Assembly: GCA_003542935.1 (NCBI GenBank)
Contig: DPJQ01000131.1
Span: forward strand, 1 to 6,805
From: Lachnospiraceae bacterium
Lineage (GTDB): Bacteria; Bacillota; Clostridia; Lachnospirales; Lachnospiraceae
DNA: 6,805 bases
Direction: 5' to 3'
In this document: in pieces, positions 1-5,590 of the stretch
Layout: every line of letters begins with the position of its first letter
Numbering within the stretch: position 1 is the stretch's first letter
The notes under the pieces: model-generated
The model's input: the letters and a program-made list of their open reading frames with translations, nothing else
Told to the model about the DNA's origin: nothing
Database searches by the model: none
Made by a program: the position numbers and the translations under genes

Positions 1-1488
1 AAACCAACAGGATTTATGGATTATAACAGGGAGGAAAGCCTGTCCGAGGCTCCCTTGAAGCGTATTCGCCATTTTAAAGAATTTCATGTGCATCTGCCGT
101 TGGAGAAACAGCAGGAGCAGAGCGCCAGGTGCATGGCCTGCGGCGTGCCTTTCTGCCAGTCCGGCATGATGATCGGCGGCATGGCCTCGGGCTGTCCGCT
201 GCACAACCTGATCCCCGAGTGGAACGACCTGGTGTACATGGGCAACTGGGAGGCCGCCTACAGCCGTCTGAAAAAGACCAGCAGCTTTCCGGAGTTTACC
301 TCCCGGGTCTGCCCGGCCCTCTGTGAGAAGGCCTGTACCTGCAATATTAACGGCGATCCGGTGACGACGAAGGACAATGAGTACGCGATCATCGAGCATG
401 CCTACGAGATGGGTTACGCCAAAGCCGATCCGCCCCGGGTGCGCACAGGGAAGAAGGTGGCCGTGGTGGGCAGCGGCCCCTCGGGCCTAGCGACGGCCGA
501 CCAGTTAAATAAAAGAGGCCATCTGGTGACGGTTTTTGAGAGGAATGACCGGGTGGGCGGGCTGCTGCGCTACGGTATCCCGAATATGAAGCTGGAGAAG
601 GACGTGATCGACCGGAAGATCTCCGTCATGGAGGAGGAGGGCATTACCTTTGTGACAAATGCCAATGTGGGTGTGGATCCGAAAGCGGAGGAGCTGCTGA
701 AAGAATACGACCGGGTGGTGCTCTGCTGCGGGGCCTCCAATCCCCGGGATATAGCCGTGCCGGGCCGGGATGCCAAAGGGATCTATTTTGCCGTGGATTT
801 TTTGACCGGCGTGACAAAGAGTCTGCTGGATTCCGGCCTCAAGGATAAAAAGCATGTGGCCGTGGAGGGCAAAAAGGTGATGGTCATCGGCGGCGGCGAT
901 ACCGGAAACGACTGCTGCGGCACGGCCATCCGGCTGGGGGCCGAGAGCGTCGTCCAGCTGGAGATGATGCCGAAGGCGCCGGACGAGCGGGCTGCGAACA
1001 ACCCCTGGCCCCAGTGGCCCCGGGTCTGCAAGACCGACTACGGCCAGGAAGAGGCCATCGCACTGTGGGGCCATGATCCCCGGATCTACACCACCACGGT
1101 GACGGAGTTTGTCAAAAACGACAAGGGCGAGCTGTGCCAGGCCAAGCTGGTGAAGCTGGAGAGCAAAAAGGACGAAAAGAGCGGCCGTTTCACGATGGTT
1201 CCCAAGGCCCGTACGGAGACGGTGGTGGACGTGGATATCGTCCTGATCGCGGCGGGATTTTTAGGGGCCCAGAAGTATGTGGCCGACGCCTTTGGCGTGG
1301 AATTAAATGGCCGCACCAACGTGGCCACCGGCGAGGGCCGCTACGAGACCAATGTACCGAATGTTTTTGCGGCGGGCGATATGCACCGGGGCCAGTCCCT
1401 GGTGGTATGGGCCATCCGCGAGGGCCGCGAGGCCGCAAAGGCAGTGGATGAAAGCCTGATGGGGTATACGAATCTGACGGTGCAGTAG
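1..1488 (+). CDS. gltD: Glutamate synthase (NADPH) small subunit, 5'-truncated by window edge
   Basis: Small (beta) subunit of glutamate synthase. It takes electrons from NAD(P)H through FAD and iron-sulfur centres and passes them to the large subunit, which makes glutamate from glutamine and 2-oxoglutarate in the cytoplasm. Numbering from the first visible Met (base 16): cysteine-rich N-terminal 4Fe-4S region with C39, C42, C47 and C60, then C99, C103, C107 and C109; FAD-binding GSGPSG at 152-157; NAD(P)H-binding GGGDTGND at 292-299; C-terminal FAD motif AAGD at 452-455. The frame is open from base 1 and reads KPTGF before that Met. The family usually begins MGKPTGF-like, so the true start is probably a few bases outside the window and Met 16 is internal. 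Length (about 495 aa) is normal. The large subunit gltB may lie upstream, outside the window. It converges on the rhamnose operon. Confidence 0.95.
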   Translation, partial: KPTGFMDYNREESLSEAPLKRIRHFKEFHVHLPLEKQQEQSARCMACGVPFCQSGMMIGGMASGCPLHNLIPEWNDLVYMGNWEAAYSRLKKTSSFPEFTSRVCPALCEKACTCNINGDPVTTKDNEYAIIEHAYEMGYAKADPPRVRTGKKVAVVGSGPSGLATADQLNKRGHLVTVFERNDRVGGLLRYGIPNMKLEKDVIDRKISVMEEEGITFVTNANVGVDPKAEELLKEYDRVVLCCGASNPRDIAVPGRDAKGIYFAVDFLTGVTKSLLDSGLKDKKHVAVEGKKVMVIGGGDTGNDCCGTAIRLGAESVVQLEMMPKAPDERAANNPWPQWPRVCKTDYGQEEAIALWGHDPRIYTTTVTEFVKNDKGELCQAKLVKLESKKDEKSGRFTMVPKARTETVVDVDIVLIAAGFLGAQKYVADAFGVELNGRTNVATGEGRYETNVPNVFAAGDMHRGQSLVVWAIREGREAAKAVDESLMGYTNLTVQ

Positions 1489-1525
1489 CAGGAAAAATTA
1501 TTCAAAAATTTAACAGGAAACAATT

Positions 1526-1560
1526 ACCCGCAGAATCGGAAGAAACCGTGTTCTGCGGGT
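1526..1560. terminator. Hairpin between convergent gltD and rhaB
   Basis: A perfect 10-bp inverted repeat, ACCCGCAGAA (1526-1535) and TTCTGCGGGT (1551-1560), encloses a 15-nt loop that can itself form a small CGG/CCG stem (1537-1539 with 1546-1548). It lies 37 nt after the gltD stop and 57 nt after the rhaB stop on the other strand, so it is well placed to end transcription from both sides. The following base tract is poor in either direction (TTGCTATTTG on +, AATTGTTT on -), so it is not a textbook intrinsic terminator. It may act as a weak terminator or as an mRNA 3'-end stabilising hairpin. Confidence 0.65.
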
Positions 1561-1616
1561 TGCTATTTGCGGGCGGCCGGACGGACGGGTATATCGGTGC
1601 AGCTGCCGGATATGGA

Positions 1617-3113
1617 TTAATGTCGGCTGCGTGTGTTCAAAAATGCCTCAAACCGTCTGTAGGCATCCTCCCACAGATCCGTATTCTCCGGCATATAGTG
1701 ATCCAGTTTAACGGAATCACACACCACCTGGCGGATTTCCCGCAGGGAACCGAGCCTGCCGCAGCCGTAAGCCTGCATCAGTGCGTTGCCCATGGCGCTG
1801 CATTCCTTCGGTCCGCAGATGACGGGGATCCGGAAGGCATTGGCCGAGAACTGATTCAGCATGCGGTTATTTGTACCGCCGCCGGTAATGTGCAGCGCTT
1901 CAAGGCCTGTGCCGCAGGTATCGGCGATCCGGCGTAGGATAAAACGGTATTTCAGAGCAAGGGACTCATAAATGACGCGGGCGACGGAGCCCATGTCATC
2001 CGGTGCAATTTCCGTTTGGCCGCTTTTTCTGAGATAGTCCGAGATCCGTCCCGGCATATCACCGGGCGGAAAGAAACAGGACTCATCCGGATCGATAAAT
2101 GCTTTGAAAGGTTCAGCCTTTTCGGCCAGCTCCACGATTTCGGCATAACCAAGCCCCGGATGCATGGTTTCCCACTGATATTTGCACTGCTGGATGATCC
2201 ACAGGCCCATGATGTTTTTGAGAAACAGGGATTTGCCCAGTACCCCGGCCGAGTTGGAAATGTTCATACGGTAACAGGCGTCATCCGTGATGGGCGCGTC
2301 GATCTCCACGCTGGCTAAAGACCAGGTGCCGGAGCTGATAGAGGCCCAGTTGCCCTGGGTGAGGGCGGGCACGGCCACCGAGGCGCTGGCCGTGTCGTGG
2401 GCCGCCGGCGCAATGATCTTTACACCGGACTTCAGGCCCACGGCCGCTGCCAGCTCTTCCGACAGGGTGCCGATCACATCACCGGCAAAAACGATGGGCG
2501 TTTTTAAGCGCTCGGGGATGGAGAAAGCAGCCAGGATTTCATCATCCCACTGTTTTGTCCGGGTATTGACCAACTGGGAAATGGATGCCGCCGTGTATTC
2601 ACAGGTGGGCTTTGCCCCCAGCAGAAAGTGTATGGCATCGGCGATAAACATCATCCCATGGGCATCGGAGAGGTAATCCGGATCCAGTGCCATCTCCTGA
2701 ATAAACTGATTCAGGGTATTGAAATCCAGGAACTGTATGCCGCAGTGTCTGTACAGCCGGTCTTTTCCGAAACGCTCTTCCATCACCTCATAGGGTTTTT
2801 GGGAAACCATGCGGCGATAACTTTTGGGAAGCCCCTGGATGGCGTGATTGTGGCCGAGGAGGCAGTAGTCTACGCCCCAGGAGTCTGCGCCGATGGAATC
2901 CAGATGAGGGCCGTAGCGCGATACATAGATTTTTAAAGCCGTGACGATCTCGTCAAAATAGCGGTAGATATTCCAGTAGTATTCACCGCGTATCGTGCAG
3001 ATCTGTGTGGGGAAGCGGTGAAGCTCATCCATCTGCAGTCTGCTGTTTTCCAGCGTGCCCACCATGCATCGTCCGCTCTCCGCTCCCAGGTCAATGGCGA
3101 AATGTCTGGTCAT
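1617..3113 (-). CDS. rhaB: Rhamnulokinase (FGGY-family carbohydrate kinase)
   Basis: Phosphorylates L-rhamnulose with ATP to give L-rhamnulose-1-phosphate, the second intracellular step of L-rhamnose catabolism. Numbering from the chosen start: N-terminal phosphate loop AIDLGAESGR (6-15); SWGVDYCLLG (78-87), typical of rhamnulokinases; GIQFLDFNTLNQF (125-137), matching the family's INTLYQ region; HDTASA (239-244), whose D240 aligns with the catalytic base; SGTWSL (261-266); nucleotide-binding GGGTNNRMLNQ (411-421); and GPKECSAMGN (434-443) near the C terminus. At 498 aa it has normal length. The start at 3113 is preferred over an in-frame ATG at 3131 because the strong GGGAGG site sits inside that extension, 5 nt before ATG 3113, and the protein then begins MTRHFAIDLG as relatives do. 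The preceding gene's TGA is 1 nt upstream, suggesting translational coupling. Last gene of the operon. Another FGGY kinase is possible but less likely beside rhaI. Confidence 0.93.
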   Translation of the reverse strand: MTRHFAIDLGAESGRCMVGTLENSRLQMDELHRFPTQICTIRGEYYWNIYRYFDEIVTALKIYVSRYGPHLDSIGADSWGVDYCLLGHNHAIQGLPKSYRRMVSQKPYEVMEERFGKDRLYRHCGIQFLDFNTLNQFIQEMALDPDYLSDAHGMMFIADAIHFLLGAKPTCEYTAASISQLVNTRTKQWDDEILAAFSIPERLKTPIVFAGDVIGTLSEELAAAVGLKSGVKIIAPAAHDTASASVAVPALTQGNWASISSGTWSLASVEIDAPITDDACYRMNISNSAGVLGKSLFLKNIMGLWIIQQCKYQWETMHPGLGYAEIVELAEKAEPFKAFIDPDESCFFPPGDMPGRISDYLRKSGQTEIAPDDMGSVARVIYESLALKYRFILRRIADTCGTGLEALHITGGGTNNRMLNQFSANAFRIPVICGPKECSAMGNALMQAYGCGRLGSLREIRQVVCDSVKLDHYMPENTDLWEDAYRRFEAFLNTRSRH

Positions 3114-3114
3114 A

Positions 3115-4185
3115 TCAACCTCCCTGCGCAATGCGCTCCAAACGGTCTGTATCTAACGGGTATTGCCCCAGCTCTTTGCGTACTTCCAGAAAATATTTCC
3201 AGTTGTCGGGATGAATTCCCGCATGGATCGAGTTGGAAGACGAGATGATCAGGCCGCCGCCCTGGCCGCCTTCCAGCAGACACTTGGCTGTTTCCCGACG
3301 CACGGCGTCCAGGGGCTGATCCACCAGGGTAGATACACAGTCCACGTTTCCTTTAAAGGCGATTCGATGGCCGTACGCTTTTTTCAGGGCGGCCATGTCC
3401 ATATGTCCTCTGCGATCGATGGGATCCAGGCAGTCGATGCCGGAACCGATCAGATCTTTGACAACAGCGTTCAGGTCTCCGTCGCTGTGTTTGATGACCT
3501 TCATATTCATGGATTTTGCGTGTTGTACCAATTTAGTGAAATAGGGGAGCACGGTTTCCCGGAACATCTGAGGGCTCATCAGCAGATTGTTGTTGTTGGC
3601 GATATCATCGCCTACGACGATTACTTCCACGCCCAGGTCATGCAGATTTTCGCAGACGCGGCAGGAAAAATCCAGGCTGATCTGCATCAGGCGGTGCAGA
3701 AGTTCTTCGTCAGTATAAAAACTGGCGAGATAATTTTCAAAGCCCAGAAGATCTCGGGGCTGGGAAACCACGTCGCGGACCCGGCCGATGACCAGCCGTT
3801 CGCCGTTAAAGGCTTTTAGGGTTTTTTTGATTTTATCGTAGCGGTAGTCCGCATCGGGGTCGGGTATGACAAAATCTTCCAAGTCCGAAATGTCCTCCAG
3901 GGGATATCGGATCGGAACGGGGTATTCCTCGTGGATCTTGCACACGATGCCCCATTCGTTTCGGATCACATCCCCGCTGCCGTCCTTTCCCTCTTCCAGA
4001 ATTTCATTTTTGTAATCCAGAGACACGGCCAGACCGTCCAGGTCGGCCAGCCGGGCGAATTCGATGGGATCTTTTGTGCCATACATGGCGTCAATCACAT
4101 TGGTGGCCAGTACCCACTCGAGAGTGGGTACGTGGTCAGGTTCCCGGCGGTTCAGCGCCGCCAATATTCTTTCTCTGCCGGTCAT
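3115..4185 (-). CDS. Uroporphyrinogen decarboxylase (URO-D) family protein of unknown function
   Basis: A 356-aa TIM-barrel protein of the URO-D/cobamide methyltransferase superfamily. The opening MTGRERILAALNRREPDHVP is characteristic of the branch that resembles MtaA/MtbA-type methyltransferases rather than of HemE. Visible blocks: GDDIANNNNLLMSP (192-205), the usual GDD...SP signature; HSDGD (233-237), at the place of the zinc-binding H-x-C-G of corrinoid-linked methyltransferases; KGNVDC (278-283); and GGGLIISSSNSIHAGIHPDN (309-328), where those enzymes have a third cysteine ligand. H233 is kept, but the two cysteines are replaced by D235 and by Ser/Asn around 316-318. Either a different metal site or a different reaction is likely. 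It sits 16 bp after rhaI and 1 bp before rhaB, so it is co-expressed with rhamnose catabolism. No corrinoid protein or activating protein is in the window. Haem synthesis is unlikely. The family call is secure; the substrate is unknown. Confidence 0.9.
   Translation of the reverse strand: MTGRERILAALNRREPDHVPTLEWVLATNVIDAMYGTKDPIEFARLADLDGLAVSLDYKNEILEEGKDGSGDVIRNEWGIVCKIHEEYPVPIRYPLEDISDLEDFVIPDPDADYRYDKIKKTLKAFNGERLVIGRVRDVVSQPRDLLGFENYLASFYTDEELLHRLMQISLDFSCRVCENLHDLGVEVIVVGDDIANNNNLLMSPQMFRETVLPYFTKLVQHAKSMNMKVIKHSDGDLNAVVKDLIGSGIDCLDPIDRRGHMDMAALKKAYGHRIAFKGNVDCVSTLVDQPLDAVRRETAKCLLEGGQGGGLIISSSNSIHAGIHPDNWKYFLEVRKELGQYPLDTDRLERIAQGG
3119..3125 (-). promoter_or_regulatory. Ribosome binding site of rhaB
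   Basis: AGGGAGG on the minus strand lies 5 nt before ATG 3113 and overlaps the last codons of the upstream gene. It decides the rhaB start: the alternative ATG at 3131 would place this site inside the coding sequence and has no comparable site of its own. Confidence 0.75.
4110..4131. repeat. 22-bp near-perfect inverted repeat inside the URO-D gene
   Basis: GTACCCACTC (4110-4119) and GAGTGGGTAC (4122-4131) are exact reverse complements separated by two bases (GA). The element lies about 55 nt into the URO-D family coding sequence and encodes roughly residues 19-25. In mRNA it would form a strong hairpin close to the start of translation. It may simply be a coincidence of codon choice. Confidence 0.6.
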
Positions 4186-4195
4186 ATAATGAATA

Positions 4196-4201
4196 CCTCC
4201 T
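4196..4201 (-). promoter_or_regulatory. Ribosome binding site of the URO-D family gene
   Basis: A perfect AGGAGG lies on the minus strand, 10 nt before ATG 4185, inside the 16-bp gap after the rhaI stop. It supports the chosen start and efficient independent translation within the operon. Confidence 0.75.
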
Positions 4202-5434
4202 TTAGCATCCGCCGCCCAGAGTCAGCGCTCCGGCCCCGCGGGTGGCTTCGATGTGCGCCTGATGACCGCCTGAACGATAGTTTAAAAGCGGATTGATACA
4301 GCTTAAGCCCAGTTCGATCCGTACCTGCTCGATCAGCGGCTGTACATCCGTCTCAAAAGCTTCCATGAGGAGCTTGTTGCTCATGATGGTATCATGGGCG
4401 GTCTGACTTTCTTTCAGGGCGTGCCGGTCAATGATCAGGGCTTTTGCGTAAGCGGTCTGGATATTCATGACAGAGTAAATGATCCCCTCAATGCTGTTTT
4501 CAATGTTATGGGACTGATCCAGCATATAGGTGATGGCAGTGGGAATACCCTCGGTCTCGGCATCCACGATCTCTTTGAAAATCATGTAGATTTCCATGGG
4601 GTTGACCGTGCCCAGGATCAGGTCGTCGTCGGCATATTTATGGTTGTTGAAATGAAAACCGCCCAGCCGCCCCTCGTCCAGCAGAGTGGCGATGATATGC
4701 TCCACATTGACTCCGGGCAGATGGTGGCCCAGATCAACCAGTACTTTGGCCCGCTCCCCCAGTTTGGTGCACATCAGATGGGAAATACCCCAGTCGCTGA
4801 CATCCGTGGTGTAGAAGAAGGGTTCGAAGGGTTTGTATTCCAGAAGAAGGGTCATGTCTTCGTCCATGGCGTCATAGAGATACTTCAGGCCATCATAAAG
4901 GCGGTGTTTGCGTTCCCTCAGATGATCCTGTCCGGGATAATTTGTGCCGTCCGCCACCCACATGCCGATGGTCTTGCAGTCCAGTTCGCGGCAGATGCGC
5001 ACGCAGTCCTCGAAATGGGCTCTGGTCTGCTCACGGACATCCTCAAGGGGTGAGCACATAGAGCCGAAGCGGAATTCCTGGCCGCTGAAAGTGTTGGGAT
5101 GCAGGGTGCCCAGCTGCAGCCCCTTTTCTTCTGCGTATTGTTTTACGGGAATGTAATTGCCGTCGTCGGTTTTGTCCCAGCAGACATGAGTGGCCATGCG
5201 GGGGGTGATGCCCAGACAGCGCTGGATTTCCGCGCAGTCGTCGATGCGGTCCCAAACCGTGACGGCAGCGCCTTTGTCGACGAAAGTGCCGTAGCGGGTG
5301 CCGGAATTTCCCACGGCCCACGAGGGCAGTTCGATGACCTGGGCTTTGAGTTTTGCTTTCACGGCGTCCACATCGATGCCGCGGCGGGTGAGATGTTCAC
5401 AGAGAAGTGTATATCTTTCCTGATGCTGTTTCAT
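4202..5434 (-). CDS. rhaI: L-rhamnose isomerase, RhaI (Pseudomonas stutzeri) type
   Basis: Cytoplasmic, metal-dependent TIM-barrel aldose-ketose isomerase that converts L-rhamnose to L-rhamnulose. It matches the Pseudomonas stutzeri-type L-rhamnose isomerase rather than E. coli RhaA, by conserved blocks recalled from that enzyme: LPSWAVGNSGTR (36-47), DDCAEIQ (65-71), HVCWDK (83-88), NTFSG (114-118), MWVADGTNYPGQ (158-169), VDLGHHLPGVNVE (233-245), LGGFHFNNHKYADDDL (257-272) and LDQSHN (305-310). By alignment to that enzyme the metal and catalytic residues are all present: E199, K201, D234, H237, H261, D269, D271 and D306, plus active-site H83 and W159. Length of 410 aa is near normal. The start ATG at 5434 has AAGGAAG 7 nt upstream. 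First gene of the operon, downstream of a LacI-type operator. This isomerase type can act on several sugars, so L-rhamnose is the best-supported but not the only possible substrate; rhaB next door favours it. Confidence 0.92.
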   Translation of the reverse strand: MKQHQERYTLLCEHLTRRGIDVDAVKAKLKAQVIELPSWAVGNSGTRYGTFVDKGAAVTVWDRIDDCAEIQRCLGITPRMATHVCWDKTDDGNYIPVKQYAEEKGLQLGTLHPNTFSGQEFRFGSMCSPLEDVREQTRAHFEDCVRICRELDCKTIGMWVADGTNYPGQDHLRERKHRLYDGLKYLYDAMDEDMTLLLEYKPFEPFFYTTDVSDWGISHLMCTKLGERAKVLVDLGHHLPGVNVEHIIATLLDEGRLGGFHFNNHKYADDDLILGTVNPMEIYMIFKEIVDAETEGIPTAITYMLDQSHNIENSIEGIIYSVMNIQTAYAKALIIDRHALKESQTAHDTIMSNKLLMEAFETDVQPLIEQVRIELGLSCINPLLNYRSGGHQAHIEATRGAGALTLGGGC

Positions 5435-5441
5435 ATTGATG

Positions 5442-5448
5442 CTTCCTT
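5442..5448 (-). promoter_or_regulatory. Ribosome binding site of rhaI
   Basis: AAGGAAG on the minus strand ends 7 nt before ATG 5434. The preceding TGGGAA (5453-5448) could pair with TTCCCA in the upstream leader, so access to this site might be affected by leader folding. Confidence 0.6.
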
Positions 5449-5485
5449 TCCCAAATTGTGTCGGCAGTGAGGGGTTGCCTCAAAA

Positions 5486-5499
5486 TGGGAACGATACCA
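5486..5499. promoter_or_regulatory. LacI-family operator upstream of rhaI
   Basis: TGGGAACGATACCA is an imperfect 14-bp palindrome of the form TGGnAnCGnTnCCA with the central CG dinucleotide typical of LacI/GalR-family operators. It lies 52-65 bp upstream of the rhaI start and downstream of the lacI-type gene and its terminator. The neighbouring regulator is the natural ligand. It fits the CcpA cre consensus less well (three mismatches), but catabolite control by CcpA cannot be excluded. Confidence 0.65.
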
Positions 5500-5504
5500 A
5501 TATC

Positions 5505-5533
5505 AACGTACCACAAAAAAAGACCGCAGTCAA
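5505..5533 (-). promoter_or_regulatory. Candidate sigma-A promoter of the rhaI operon
   Basis: On the minus strand TTGACT (5533-5528, five of six consensus bases) is followed after 17 nt by TACGTT (5510-5505, three of six, including the most conserved TA...T). Transcription would begin near 5498, at the edge of the operator, a classic repressor arrangement. The -35 lies within the loop and stem of the preceding terminator. An alternative -35, TTGATA at 5506-5501, has no good -10 partner. Confidence 0.35.
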
Positions 5534-5555
5534 CAAAAACTGTGGTCTTTTTTTT
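5514..5555 (-). terminator. Intrinsic terminator of the LacI-type regulator gene
   Basis: The arms at 5521-5530 and 5539-5548 form a 10-bp stem (one C-A mismatch as read on the minus strand, a G-U pair on the plus strand) around an 8-nt loop. It is flanked by an A run on the left (5515-5521) and a T run on the right (5548-5555). On the minus strand this gives a hairpin followed by seven or so Us, 36-77 nt after the regulator's stop. It separates regulator transcription from the rhaI operon. The matching T run on + would let it also stop plus-strand transcripts. Confidence 0.88.
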
Positions 5556-5590
5556 GAAAAGTGTAACAGCCCGTTACCGAAAACAGGAGA

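Noticed and set aside
505..1074. 189-aa open frame on the - strand
   Set aside because: Antisense to gltD across its nucleotide-binding domains; no family resemblance.
1548..1937. 129-aa open frame on the + strand following gltD
   Set aside because: Mostly antisense to the rhaB C terminus, begins within the terminator hairpin, and has no ribosome site.
3114..3131. Longer rhaB with six extra N-terminal residues (start at 3131)
   Set aside because: The extension overlaps the URO-D gene and contains the ribosome site itself; family proteins start at the shorter MTRHFAIDLG-like end.
3163..3819. 218-aa open frame on the + strand
   Set aside because: Lies entirely opposite the URO-D family gene, has no recognisable domain, and is a typical antisense shadow of a GC-rich coding sequence.
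3115..4185. HemE (haem-pathway uroporphyrinogen decarboxylase)
   Set aside because: The N terminus and the GDD...SP, HSDGD and SSSN blocks fit the methyltransferase-like branch, and the context is sugar catabolism, not tetrapyrrole synthesis.
4394..5053. 219-aa open frame on the + strand
   Set aside because: Antisense shadow of rhaI, whose catalytic motifs are complete on the other strand.
5563..5577. Small palindrome GTAAC-AGCCC-GTTAC after the regulator stop, considered as a second operator
   Set aside because: The arms are only 5 bp, the CG centre is lacking, and it does not resemble the TGGnAnCGnTnCCA site.
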